Shown here in pieces: positions 46,235-58,134 of a stretch of DNA of 64,000 nucleotides; position 1 is the first letter of the stretch, and each line of letters starts with the position of its first letter. The translations under genes and the position numbers were made by a program. The stretch spans positions 11,983,805 to 12,047,804 of the forward strand of contig CM055266.1 of assembly GCA_029237695.1 (NCBI GenBank). The letters are read 5' to 3'. Source of the DNA: Conchocele bisecta. Taxonomy: Eukaryota; Mollusca; Bivalvia; Lucinida; Thyasiridae. The notes beneath the pieces are model-generated. The model was not told where the DNA came from. It made no database searches and was given only the letters and a program-made list of their open reading frames with translations.

Positions 46235-47736
46235 GTACGGAGCCCCGAAGGGGACATGGATTTTTTGTCGAGCGGAAAGCGAGACATAGTGATCACAATG
46301 ACGTCCGTGTGTGCGTGCGTGCGTCCGTGCGTCCGTGCGTCCGTCCGTCCGTCCGAAATCTGCGTTAAAGTTTTTAAATACCTCTGCAGTCCTAAGTCAC
46401 ATTGACTTGAAACTTCATATACATATTAGTCATGATCCATATATTCATGCTGTATCCCACTCATGCGGCCCCTGTGCCCAAGGTCAAGGTGAAATGACTT
46501 AGAAGTTTGCGTTCCGAAATCTGCGTTAAAGTTTTTAAATACCTTATATCTATGCAGTCCTAAGTCACATTGACTTGAAATTTCATATACTTATTAGTCA
46601 TGATCCATGTATTCATGCTGTGTCCCACTCATGCGGCCCCTGTGTCCAAGGTCAAGGTCAAATGACTTAGGAAATTGCGTTCCGAAATTTGCGTTAAAGT
46701 TTTTAAATACCTTATAGCTGTGCAGTCCTAAGTCACATTGACTTGAAACTTCATATGCTTATTAGTCATGATCCATATATTCATGCTGTATCCCACTCAT
46801 GTGGCCCCTATGCACAAGGTCAAGGTCAAATGACTTAGAAGTTTGTGTTCTGAAATCTGCGTTAAAGTTTTTAAATACCTTATATCTCTGCGTCCTAAGG
46901 TCACATTGACTTGAAACCTTCAATTTGGGCGGTATTAGTCATGCATTCCATTATATTCATGTGTATCCAACTTCAAATGCGGCTTCCTGTGCCCAACGTT
47001 TTTCAATGACGTAGAAGTTGGCGTTTGTGAAGGTTCGCTATCTGCGTTAAAGTTTTTAAATACCTTATATCTCTGCAAGTTTCCCTAAGTCACATTGACT
47101 TGATGAAACTTCCAATATGGTTACTTATTTCATTCTGTGGTCCAACTCATGCGGCTCCTGTGCCCAATGTCAAATGACTTAGAAGTTTGCGTTCCGAAAT
47201 CTGCGTTAAAGTTTTTAAATACCTTATATCTCTGCAGTCCTAAGTCACATTGACTTGAAACTTCATATGGTTATTATTCATTCTGTGTCCCACTCATGCG
47301 GCCACTGTGCCCCTATGTCAAGGTCAAATGACTTAGAAGTTTGCGTTAAAGTTTCTGTCAAACTTTGCGTTCAAGTTTTCACATACCTACTATCTCTGTA
47401 ACCGTAAGTCAGATTTGCTTGAAACTTTGTATGCTTATTGGGCATCAAACTTCAAATAAATACACTCTGAGACCATCAAATGCCTCGGCGGGCTCGACAT
47501 GCGGGCCGCGGCCATCTCGTTTTTATTAATTCGTTGCCACGAAATAACAATTCGTTCCCTAAATTTAACAATTCGTTCCCTCGAATTAACAATTCGTTCC
47601 CACGAAATAACAATTCGTTCCCGTGAGAACGAATTGTTATTTCGTGGGAACGATTTGTTAAATTGGGGGAACGAATTGTTAATTCGTGGGAACGAATTAA
47701 TAAAAAAAGAATTATACATCCCTGCGGGGCTCCGTA
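46235..47736 (+). mobile_element. TIR-flanked tandem-array element with CGTCCGTCCGTCC tract
   Basis: TACGGAGCCCCGAAGGG at the left and CCCTGCGGGGCTCCGTA at the right are inverted. Inside are GTGCGTCCGTGCGTCCGTCC, then about six units of 165-180 bp with ATCTGCGTTAAAGTTTTTAA and AAGGTCAAGGTCAAATGACT, and a 190-bp hairpin (47515-47705) of AACAATTCGTTCCCACGAA repeats. Unlike the other array elements, this one has true terminal inverted repeats. Confidence 0.7.
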
Positions 47737-48076
47737 TGAATGTTCTGTTCTTATCTAAATTCTGAATACAAGCGGCTTCAAGCAACGCTAATGTTCTCAA
47801 TATCCATCTTAAGCAAATTTAGTAGAATTTTCATTGGAATGGGGCAACTAAATACAGTTTAGTGTTCCGCTTTAAGAGACAACTATCAAAGTAATGCACT
47901 ACGTTGCTCATTCTGGGTACATAATGAATCTGTAGCTGTCGATTACAAACAGACAATATACGGATTTCTAGACCAATCTCTTTACGTACAATATCGCCAG
48001 AATGGGTGCATTTAGTAGATTGTTGAGAGTGCAAAGTAGGCAATTATTCACATTGAATACACGCCCGCTGTGTTAA

Positions 48077-48282
48077 CCGTTTTCAACCCTACATATGATA
48101 AAGCCAACATGTGCAAAAAGTGTAGACCCAGATGAGCTGGCCCGTAACGAGCCGTCTCATCAGAATATGCAGTGTGTGCCAGTATCGTTAAGATTTCCAA
48201 ACAATACCCCTGTTTTGATTAACGGAATAGTCCAAAATTAGAATGGAACGAGCCATGCTATGTTTTTGTAGGGATGAAAGGG
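48077..48282. mobile_element. piggyBac-like MITE family B, diverged
   Basis: TTAA flanks; central GAGCTGGCCCGTAACGAGCC retained, ends diverged. Confidence 0.7.
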
Positions 48283-48714
48283 TTAAAGACACTACTCACG
48301 GATGAGCAGAGAATATGGAAACAGATTTAATTGTTGATTTATGAACCTACTTGTACCGATAAATTCCCTGAACAAATAGCTGGGTTTGGTAACATATTAC
48401 GTTTATAATATTGAAAAATAACTAGCGTTTAGAACGCTAGAATGTCTTTGTAATCGATAGTTACCTATTGAATTTATTTCACCAATGTCATCAGTCCCCA
48501 ACACAGATAATTTTCTGATGCCATACACCTCATTTGTTCAGTAACACTTCCGCATATCTGACAAAGCCATTTATTTTATTCCGTTCACAGCCAATGATCG
48601 CTGACAAAAGACATTAGATGCTATGGGGCACAATGTGGCACAAGACGACCTTGAAATTTTGTGACCCTAATACATTGTATATAGTGATTATACAATACAG
48701 TACACAGTTTTCCA

Positions 48715-48746
48715 ATTACAGAGGAACGTCTCTAAGCCGGACACCA
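48715..48746. mobile_element. pogo-like MITE end fragment
   Basis: TACAGAGGAACGTCTCTAAG and CCGGACACCA only; family D begins at the next base. Confidence 0.55.
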
Positions 48747-49030
48747 GTAGCCGATTTCACAAAAATTGCTAAGCATATTTATCTAGCTAAGCATACTTTG
48801 AGGGAGTAATCATTTATTTTCACCGAAATGCATTATTTCATATAAAACTAACGACTGCATATATTTGATGATTAAAAATATGCAGAATTATATACTGAAA
48901 GTATCACATTATCACAGCAAAAATGGCTGTGATAATGTAATAAATTCAGTATTAAAAAACAATTATCCTTAAATTTAAAATTTCTTCTTCGAAGTGTACT
49001 TAAAAAGATAAGTATACTTCACCACTGGTA
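48747..49030. mobile_element. MITE family D, diverged copy
   Basis: Same order of TIR, GAGGGAGTAATCATTTATTT, central AATGGCTGTGATAATG palindrome and mirrored end; about a fifth of positions differ. It directly abuts a fragment of the pogo-like MITE at 48715-48746. Confidence 0.75.
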
Positions 49031-49149
49031 GGTCAAATGTTTAGAGATATCGGCGAAATTATGCACACCATAAAAAATATTTAATTTAATTTATTAATAT
49101 GAAAACTGGAAGACACGTTTGCGTGTTTTGCAATAATGAGCATGTATTA

Positions 49150-49420
49150 TCAATATATGTATATAGGGGATCTTACAGGAGTGATGATTTAATATGATAT
49201 TTATTAAACGAGTTTACTGATTTCATAAGAAACGAGGCTATGCCTCGTTTCTTATGAAATTAGTTAATGAGTTTAATGAATACCATAATAAAGCATCACC
49301 AATGGTATATTATATGTATTGCATAAGCACGTCATCATACAAGGAAGCTGTATTGGTCACCAAACCTGCTTTACGTAACGAGCTAATCTTCCAATGTATT
49401 ACACTAGTATATTATGATAT
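49150..49420. mobile_element. Family L with AAGAAACGAGGC hairpin
   Basis: GATTTCATAAGAAACGAGGC/GCCTCGTTTCTTATGAAAT hairpin and a shared flank TATATTTATTGCATAAGCAC-like. Confidence 0.7.
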
Positions 49421-49704
49421 TTATTACACTGTGTTAATACGCTACGAGCGCCCATGTTATGCAATAAATAACACTAACACCCAAATAAGTAAAATGTTGG
49501 TTTGGTGTCCTAGGCCGAGAGGATGTCACGTATAGAGAAGAGATGTTGTAATGTTGTCATTTAAGTGGAGTGACTTAGGGAAGTGATCGTGACACCTTTG
49601 GCAGAAACCAACACAGTTGGTATGCTTGTACTTTCGATGAACTCAAAATATATTGGTGGCTTGGTGTATCCGATTATAAGTAAAGGATCAAACACCGAAC
49701 CTTG

Positions 49705-49815
49705 GGCAGGACAACTTCGTGCTAGCCTAGTTCTCTCGGATGTGGACTTAAATAGTCGGTCCCGACATGCAAGGTAATCGAGCCAGTGCCGTCGTTAATT
49801 CAAAGCATTTACATG
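49705..49815 (+). mobile_element. SINE 3' tail fragment
   Basis: GACTTAAATAGTCGGTC...ATGCAAGGTAATCGAGCC and GTGCCGTCGTTAA match the tail of the 2425-2628 SINE; head missing. Confidence 0.65.
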
Positions 49816-50006
49816 TATTTACCGAATTAAAGTGACCACCGACTTTACAAAAACAGTGTTCGCAACGTTAATAATTATTCAGTATTATACACATATTTGT
49901 TCAGGCCATTCAAACGTACAATTTGGTTCAGAAATACTATACAAATGTATAAAAAAAATATGTGTTATCAATTTTGTTCATCATTTTCGGCGCGTGTCTG
50001 TATTTT

Positions 50007-50232
50007 ATCCCGTCAACACAGTGTGTATGTGCCGTGAAACACGGTGCCGTGAAACATTTTTGATATCCTGTCAATACGACCTAATCACTGCGTATGGATA
50101 TGTGCGGTGGCTGAGATTAGTATGTTTGCATTTTAGAGCCATTTGTAGGTGTTGACGGGATAAATAGAATAGTAGGTTAGTGCCGTGAATGGGGGAAACT
50201 ATTTGGCGCGGCACGGAAACGGGATGTGCTCG
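50007..50232. mobile_element. Family C, inverted, truncated
   Basis: Hairpin 2 complete, hairpin 1 cut in half at GGGATGTGCTCG where family D starts. Confidence 0.75.
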
Positions 50233-50477
50233 TCAGTAATCATTTATTTTTCCTGAAATGCATTATTTCATATAGAACTAACAAATGCATGTATTTCATG
50301 ATTAAAAGTATGCAGAATTATTATACTGAATGCATTACATTATCACAGCCAAATTGGCTGTGATAATGTAATAAATTCAGTATATTAAAAAATAATAAAT
50401 TTATCCTGAAATTGAAAATTTCTCTCTCAAAGTATACTTTGCTAGAAAAGTATACTATGCAATGTTGGTGAAATGGG
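50233..50477. mobile_element. MITE family D, truncated copy
   Basis: Lacks the left TIR. The break coincides with the end of a family C composite at 50232, so one element interrupted or replaced the other's end. Confidence 0.75.
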
Positions 50478-50589
50478 GTACAGAAATACTATACAAATGT
50501 ATACAAAAAATATGTGTTATCAATCTTGTTCATCATTTTTGGCGCGTGTCTGTATTTTATCTGAGACCCAGAGCTTGTACGACCTCAAG

Positions 50590-50825
50590 GTGCATGATCA
50601 CGTGGTTACAACAACAACAACGTCGCCCACTCCAAAGTAAGTATTATTTGATATTTTCCTTAATATGCAACGGATTTTGATGTAATATGGCGCAGCAAAC
50701 GCGTCTTCATGAGCTGCATTTGATGATCCAGTGAGTTTGGTACAGACGTATGTCGTTTTTGCGATGAATCGATTTCCGTGTCAAAATCCGTTACGTAATA
50801 AGGACACTATAAAAGAATACGTACA
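50590..50825. mobile_element. Family M, left part
   Basis: GTGCATGATCACGTGGTTAC to CCGTTACGTAATAAGGACAC; interrupted by the 2.77 kb element. Confidence 0.65.
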
Positions 50826-51722
50826 CACACCCGTTATCCGGAGATACGCAACTAGGGGAGGAGAACATGGAAAGTGGAACGCACAAACTAGTGGGAATTT
50901 GGAGGGTTTGTAAAATTAGCTAAAACAATATATTTTATGCATGATCAGAACAATGTGAGCTTGCAACGTTGAGGAAGAATGATTGAAGCACATGTAGCAA
51001 AAATATTGAGCTCGAACGCCGTCGTAAAAGTTGAAAATTTATAAATTCAATATAGGATTTTTTGTTTAAAAAATCGTCTTTCCTGCACCAATAGTATGCT
51101 TTTCAGCACTATCAGGCATACAGTTATGTTTGCTGATCATTTACACTGATACCTTGAAAGCGACAGCGACCAGGATCTTCTGAGAAAAAAATGGCGGCCG
51201 TTTTATGCACCGTGGTATAGCGCAAAATGGTGCACAAAAACTATGGGACTGGAGGACACAAATTGGGGGACGAGTGCACACAAACTGTGGAACGCGCTGC
51301 ACAGAAAATGCCAATATACGTGGGTTTTAAGTTGCAAATTCACGTATGTATTTACAAAAATATTATATTTGCAGACGAGGATCCACGAATATTTACGCAG
51401 GGGCCGGTCCAAATGTGTCTGTAAGGAATTTATGCAAGTTTTTAATCAATATTCACCACAATTATGCATTGTTTTAGTAAGTTCGCTGTTCAATGCAGGC
51501 TTCTTTAGCAGCGCTCGTTTATTAATGGGCGAGCAGAGCCTCATTTCGTATGCAATCAGTAAACCCGTTTAATACATATCACACATTAAACCATAGGTCA
51601 CCACATAAACTCGCACCACACTTCGTTTATAACTTGAAGCACGGGGTTTGGGAGAATCAACCATGCGGAACTGAGTTAACCATGCTAATCGATGACCAGG
51701 CGAAGTAGTGCAGCCAAGGTCA

Positions 51723-51952
51723 GGGCCGGATCCTGGATTTAGGAGAAAGGGGGGGCGTGGGTGAGGGGGTATGGGGGTCCTCCCCCAGAAAATTTAGAAA
51801 ATTTGAGTGTCTCTGATGCATTTTCCTGGCATTTGAGAACAGAATACTGATAGCCTTTTCTAATCTGAATATAAAAAAAATCATTGCTTCGTCAAAAATA
51901 GGGGGGGGGGGGGCGTACGCCATCTCACGCCCCCACCCCCCTGGATCCGGGC
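51723..51952. mobile_element. Poly-G foldback MITE inside the 2.77 kb element
   Basis: Ends GGCCGGATCCTGG and CTGGATCCGGGC, with G-rich/C-rich inner arms and an AT-rich centre. Confidence 0.7.
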
Positions 51953-52194
51953 TGAAGGTGCAACTCAATCTTATTATCATTGGCGTTAGCAAGACGTTTG
52001 GCAATGATAACCATAATGAGAGTGTCCTGTGTATTCTCGAGGCAGATAGCGACACATTCCAGTCGGAATTATCCCGGAATAAGGACCGACTCTCATTGCA
52101 ATTGAGATACTGCACAGTCCGTCAGCGGGCTGCAAAACACACATAGAGCACCCACCGCCACAAGTTTAAGAACTTTCCACCGGTAAAGACAGTG

Positions 52195-52500
52195 ATGCTG
52201 GAGCGCGTGTGGCCTAGGGTGTAGCGAGATGGACTGTGGATCGGAGGTCCCCGAACTGCGCAGGTTCGAGACGCGGTCGGAGCCGGCGTGTTGTGTCCTT
52301 GAGCAAGACACTTTGTGGTGGTGATCGTGTAAATATTTTACACACATGTAATACATGCATGGTGACTGTCTAGATGGTACAATGTACACAGATAAGACGT
52401 ACCGCAGTTACCCTTGGTGATGGGAAATAAAGAGATATCTCGCTAGGACGAGGGTGCTCCGAGGACACCGGAGGAATATATATACATACAATACAATTGC
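52195..52500 (+). mobile_element. tRNA-derived SINE
   Basis: tRNA-like head with a box A-like GTGGCCTAGGGTGTAG and box B CAGGTTCGAGACG (about 52262), then the conserved core TTGTGTCCTTGAGCAAGAC and a body with AGATATCTCGC. Confidence 0.75.
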
Positions 52501-53591
52501 AGTGTTACTTAGTATAAGTATGGTGTTTATATGTTGTATATACACATCACGGTGCTCTCCGACAAACAGTGGGTGCTACAGAAACAACAACGATTGCGTC
52601 ACAAACATTCTATGACGGACGGAATGGTCGTAGGACGAACGAATGCACTTGTGAATCGATGGATTGGTTATCGCGGACAAAACTTTATGGCGACCCCCCG
52701 AAATTCTGCGGATGAAATCATGTCGACTTGTCGTATGCCGTGCAAGCTTGCTGTGGTCTTTCTCCGGGTACTCCGGGTTTCCTCCGAGTTTAGGTGGTGA
52801 CCTATGGTTTAATGTGTGATATGTATTAACGGGTTTACTGATTGAAATACGAAATGAGGCTCTGCTCGCCCATTAATAAACGAGCGCTGCTAAAGAAGCC
52901 TGCATTGAACAGCGAACTTACTAAAACAATGCATAATTGTGGTGAATATTGATTAAAAACTTGCATAAATTCCTTACAGACACATTTGGACCGGCCCCTG
53001 CGTAAATATTCGTGGATCCTCGTCTGCAAATATAATATTTTTGTAAATACATACGTGAATTTGCAACTTAAAACCCACGTATATTGGCATTTTCTGTGCA
53101 GCGCGTTCCACAGTTTGTGTGCACTCGTCCCCCAATTTGTGTCCTCCAGTCCCATAGTTTTTGTGCACCATTTTGCGCTATACCACGGTGCATAAAACGG
53201 CCGCCATTTTTTTCTCAGAAGATCCTGGTCGCTGTCGCTTTCAAGGTATCAGTGTAAATGATCAGCAAACATAACTGTATGCCTGATAGTGCTGAAAAAG
53301 CATACGATTGGTGCAGGAAAGACGATTTTTTAAACAAAAATGACAAAAAAAAATAAAATCCTATATTGAATTTATAAATTTTCAACTTTTACGACGGCGT
53401 TCGAGCTCAATATTTTTGCTACATGTGCTTCAATCATTCTTCCTCAACGTTGCAAGCTCACATTGTTCTGATCATGCATAAAATATATTGTTTTAGCTAA
53501 TTTTACAAACCCTCCAAATTCCCACTAGTTTGTGCGTTCCCCTTTCCATGTTCTCCTCCCCTAGTTGCGTATCTCCGGATAACGGGTGTGG

Positions 53592-53810
53592 TACAGTGAA
53601 ACCTCGCTAAACCGGACACCCTGGGAGGTTCGGTTTAGCGAGGTCTCACTGTAAATCAGGCATTTGATTATTCCGATCCATAGTTGTGTTCTATCCGATC
53701 AAGAACATGCGTTCTCACCGGAGATAAATGACCAAGAAACCCATCAAAATTATGATCACAAACGTGTATTGTTGTCCGGTTTAGAGAGGTTCCACTGTAC
53801 TTTGAATCAG
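53592..53810. mobile_element. pogo/Tigger-like MITE
   Basis: TA-flanked ends CAGTGAAACCTCGCTAAAC and GTTTAGAGAGGTTCCACTG. An inner inverted copy of the TIR follows the left end (53625-53652). It inserted in family M at AAAG-TA-C. Confidence 0.75.
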
Positions 53811-53867
53811 ATGGACTCTGGAAATTTCAGTCCTTGTTGTTATTGTTAGTACCACGTGATCATACAC
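53811..53867. mobile_element. Family M, right part
   Basis: TTTGAATCAGATGGACTCTG to GTACCACGTGATCATACAC, the mirror of the start of the 7.7 kb copy. Confidence 0.65.
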
Positions 53868-53884
53868 CTTGGACCTTTACCCCA

Positions 53885-53965
53885 TACAATGATGAATTAA
53901 ATGTTGTCGTCTGCTGTTTATTTTACATTCTTCAATTTTCCCCACTTTAGAATAATTTCCAAAGT
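53885..53965. mobile_element. MITE family N, left fragment
   Basis: GTTGTCGTCTGCTGTTTATT arm and AGAATAATTTCC; right arm absent. Confidence 0.6.
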
Positions 53966-54205
53966 TCACATTAATTCGCGTATAGATTATTATACTCAAA
54001 ACGTGTGAAAAACGTTGCTTTTCGCATTAGCTTAATGTAACCGTTAATGCCTGTATAGTGGAATGTCACGTGTGATATGTCTGCGAGGACGTGCCTTCCT
54101 GACTAAATGTCCGATGGTTAACGTATCCCCCACAGTGCACATGAACGTGGCGCGTGCACCTGCCAACGGAAAAGTACACCATAGATCGGGGATTAGCGGT
54201 GGAAC

Positions 54206-54450
54206 TTATGGGATTTTGCGCCTTGGACATCTGCGTAATTTCGTTAAATACGTTTACAACATTTACAATATTTTCTGTAAATGTCGTCAAAAGTTGACAA
54301 AATTATCAGGGTACATTCGGAATTCCGTATGTACTCTGAACATTTTGTAAACTTTTGACTTTATTTATGAAAAATATGGTAACTTTTGTAAACGTAATTA
54401 ATGAAATTACGCAGATGTCCGAAGGTACAAAATCACATGGCGTGTCTCAC
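54206..54450. mobile_element. MITE family G, diverged copy
   Basis: GACATCTGCGTAATTTCGTT and its mirrored arm; ends less well preserved than at 13.6 kb. Abuts family A at 54455. Confidence 0.75.
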
Positions 54451-54454
54451 ATGG

Positions 54455-54595
54455 GGCTTATGAAGGGCGTTTCATTTATAGAATGGCGAACAGTGCAGAT
54501 TCTGATCAGACTGTGCGGATGCACAGGCTGATCTGGATCTACACTGGTCGCAAAACCCATAAGCCCAATTTCTCCAGTCACAGCAACATATGTGG
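54455..54595. mobile_element. Family A
   Basis: GGGGCTTATGAAGGGCGTTT to AAAACCCATAAGCCC; full centre. Confidence 0.75.
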
Positions 54596-54911
54596 GCCAT
54601 TTCTCTCTTCCTCTAACCGCGTATATACGAATGTGAAGAATTTTAAAGTGGCTGTGCCTCAGATGGTACCGCCAAATATGCATTTCACGAAAACTGTTGC
54701 TATATACCAATGAATAATGGGTACATACAGCTGGTCCTTGTTCATAAATAATAAATATGCGTTTGTCGGCTAATTATAGCATTTGAATATGAACGTCGAT
54801 GTTGTAAACAGTAAGTTGAGGAAATTCCATGCTAAATTTAACTTGGCCGAATTTGGTAATCCCCTGGAAACTCCACCAGCTGTGGCGTAGTTTTTTTCAG
54901 TGATTAATTTG

Positions 54912-55391
54912 TTTTGTTATCTCCCTTGGGATAGAATATATTGTCACGTTAATTTCTACGGGGGCAGCCATATTGTCGTGCTACGCCTAAACGGCGAGTG
55001 CGACCAAGAAAATAATAATACCCTGTGCCAACGTATCCTATGGCGTTTGCGTGTGTCTTGCTTTGTATCTAAAACTCTACATATACTATTCTCTAATGTT
55101 TTCACAGTTTTGGGCTCAGTTTATCAGTTAAATTCTGGAAAATACGAATCGAGACATTTCGTGCGTATGAATACAGTAGCTATTATCTTTAGTTCTCACA
55201 GTTATGTAGCAGTGACCAGTTAGCCGCCAGTTTCATACATTTTTTTCTGGGAGTTTCAAACAGTAATTTATTCTACAGAAAACATATGGATGGAATGGGT
55301 TTGCACCATCACAACACATATGCATCAGGATGATGATTGAGAAAATATGCAACTTTCAGTCTCTAGTTCCGCAAGTGATCAGTTTTTGTGT
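54912..55391. repeat. Dispersed 430-bp repeat, copy 2
   Basis: As above, with about 50 extra bases (GGGGGCAGCCATATTG) near the 5' side. Confidence 0.75.
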
Positions 55392-55624
55392 TCTTTGATT
55401 ACAAGAGCATTTGTTCTGGTTAGCATAGTCAAGTAGTGGGGAGGGGAACTGTTGGTTAACATTGCAGTATGATTGATACATGTACTACTAATATGTTTTG
55501 ACCGATTTCAGGACTGGGTGTCAGTAATTCGAAACTGAAAGATGACATCATTCAGTTTTCGATTAGCCACATCATGAGCTAACATAATCAACCAACAACA
55601 GTAGTAGTACCGTACTATACGTAA

Positions 55625-55905
55625 ATGACCTTATATGAGTGGTGATTTATTATGACATGTATTACATGAGTTTACTGATTTCATAAGAAACGAGGCTATG
55701 CCTCGTTTCTTACGAAATCAGTCAACGAATTTCATACATTTCATATTAAATCAACGCAAATGTTAGATTATATTTATTGCATAAGCACACCATCATAAAT
55801 TGAAGATGTACTCATCACCTAACATGTAGCGGGCTCATTCGCATATTTATTACACTAGTGTAATATGATTTTTATTACACTGTGTTAATTCACTGCGAGC
55901 AACCA
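55625..55905. mobile_element. Family L, second copy
   Basis: Same hairpin and flank as 49150-49420; a degraded third copy lies at 45765-45900. Confidence 0.7.
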
Positions 55906-56189
55906 TTTTATGCAACACATGCAAGGTTCACCACCAAGTCGACTCGACAATTACCACTGACTACCGCTTTGCGGCTGCAGATAAGACAAACCCGCGTGGA
56001 AACTTTCCAAAGGCTTTATTACAAGATATATCAGCATTTGCACACTTCTATATACTCATCACAAACAAGTTAATACCTTAAGTCATGATATACGTACATG
56101 ATAAGTAAAGATAACCGAATGCGAGACCTAAACGTTATCGCTGACGTAGTATTCAGTCAAAACAAGATTGTCTCGTGAATAATCAACGC
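55900..56189. other. Nothing recognised
   Basis: A 63-codon frame starting 55882 overlaps family L; no motif. Confidence 0.4.
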
Positions 56190-56500
56190 CAGCTAATAGG
56201 AGATACTATCCTACTAGTAACTCCTAATTAGGACTTAGTATCTCTTAATTAGGACTTACTATATCCTAATTAGGAGATACTAAGTCCTAATTGGGATATA
56301 CTAACTCATAATTAGGAGATAGTATATCCTAATTAGGACTTATTATCTCCTAATTAGGAGTTATTATCTCCTAATTATGATTACTATCTCCTACTTATGA
56401 CTTACTATCTGTGCCGATGCTACAAAATAATGTATCGCCTAATTAGGAGATACAAACTCCTAATTAGAAGATGCTAACTCCTAATAATGAATAATGATTA
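56190..56500. repeat. Second TCCTAATTAGGA array
   Basis: Same units and an inner GTGCCGATGCTACAAAATAA remnant, but without intact terminal arms. Confidence 0.75.
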
Positions 56501-57158
56501 ATAGCGTAAAGAGTTAATAATGTGCAAAGAAGGCCGACTGGAAAATTTGCCACGCAATTCAATAATAGTGCGCGTCCCCACAAATATATTTATATCTATA
56601 AATTATCATTTGTGGGGACCTTGCCCTAGGGGAATGTATAGCTCTGTTTGCTTGATAGGAATTTACAGGAATTGTATATATACATGTAAGGAACAAAATC
56701 AAGTATTGATTGAACTGGTCATTTAACAAGTTATGAAAAATCATACACTGACAAGCAACGGGTGGGGTGTGACACATTTACCGCCACAATGTATTTGAAC
56801 AGGAGTAAGTGCCTGAGAAAAATACATCCCCCACCCAATACATGACGAACAAGCCGAATTGTGACTGAAAGACTGAATGTAAAGAGGCCCGAAATCTACA
56901 GCCCCAAAACAAATCGACCCACATGCATTAACAGCATGCCGCAAGTAGCAACACCAGTATGTTCTTCAACCAACACAATGTAGCAGCCGTACATACCATT
57001 CAGACAAACAAAACAGGATCCCTGACCCTATGTCCTGTCTATCTGTATGGCAAATATACGTTTCTATTACAACTAACCACATGGTATACACATACTATGG
57101 TACACACGCAGCCGGAGTACCAACATCGAGATCACTACATGCGGTAACTAGCATCCCA
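56501..57158. other. Unique stretch
   Basis: CCCCACAAATATATTTATAT and CATTTGTGGGG form a small hairpin near 56577-56617; open frames lack motifs. Confidence 0.5.
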
Positions 57159-57463
57159 GTAGCCTATTTCATCAACATTGCAAAGTATACTTTACTAGCA
57201 AAGTATACTTTGAGGGAGTAATCATTTATTTTTCCTGAAATGCATTATTTCATATAGAACTAACAAATGCATATATTTCATGATTAAAAGTATGCAGAAT
57301 TATTATACTGAATTTATTACATTATCACAGCCAAATTGGCTGTGATAATGTAATAAATTCAGTATAATAAAAATTAATAAATTTATCATAAAATTGAAAA
57401 TGTCTCCCTCAACGTATACTTTGCTACTAAAGTATACTTTGCAATGTTGGTGAAATCGGCTAC
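57159..57463. mobile_element. MITE family D, full copy
   Basis: Full length, nearly identical to the copy in the gene, with GTAGCC...GGCTAC ends. No 30-bp duplication flanks this one; a TSD is not clear. Confidence 0.8.
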
Positions 57464-57638
57464 AGAACATAACGTACAACTGTACAATCAGAACAGAAAA
57501 TATACTAATACGCATTAAACAGTTAAAAGCGTCAATCAACAGCAATGGAATGTCCTCATGGCTATCAATTATACAACATTGACCAAACATGTACTCGTCA
57601 ACCGCAGGGGCCTCATGAGAGGACAGACATGTAGACCA

Positions 57639-57747
57639 GGGCCCGGTTGCTCAAAACCTCTGTTAGCTTAACGGACTGTTAAATCCTTAACATTGTTAAG
57701 GATTTAACAGTCTGTTAAGCTAACAGAGGTATTGAGCAACTGGGCCC
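57639..57747. repeat. Near-perfect 53-bp-arm palindrome
   Basis: GGGCCCGGTTGCTCAA to TTGAGCAACTGGGCCC, centre TTAACATTGTTAA. Confidence 0.9.
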
Positions 57748-58134
57748 AGGACTACACGCCTCCCCATATCTATACTGCATTTCATACCGCCTCCATGACA
57801 ATAACGAAATTTAAAATAATATAATTTGTCCAGTAGCAAATTCTCACTGTCCGGATCAGCCAGACGAAGTCCCTAACTTCATGTCTGACGTATCCTGACA
57901 GAACGCACATGCCCAAAACTCCCTGTATAAAACGTTATGCAGCATTTGCAATTGATCCTGCCGATAAAGATTTGTTGATGTAATCATGGAGTTAAGTGTA
58001 CACTGTAGAACTAGATCAAACCGTGCATTTACACATTATGATCAAGGACAACACTGGACTACCAAGTTAACTGTGATTACCAGCGAGCCCGCTTCACTAG
58101 ACATCTCACCACACATACTAATGTGGAAGACCAG

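Larger units (their letters stand above)
50826..53590. mobile_element. 2.77 kb element with about 780-bp near-identical inverted arms
   Basis: Arms 50826-51601 and 52796-53590 are inverted copies with few differences; identical 65- and 69-codon open frames occur in both. Ends are CACACCCGTTATCCGG and complement, with GTAC just outside each. The roughly 1.2 kb centre contains a poly-G foldback and a tRNA-derived SINE. No transposase was recognised. It sits inside a split copy of family M. Confidence 0.85.

Noticed and set aside
51243..51572. 109-codon frame, repeated at 52835-53155
   Set aside because: The identity reflects the inverted arms; no motif, and other frames are equally open there.
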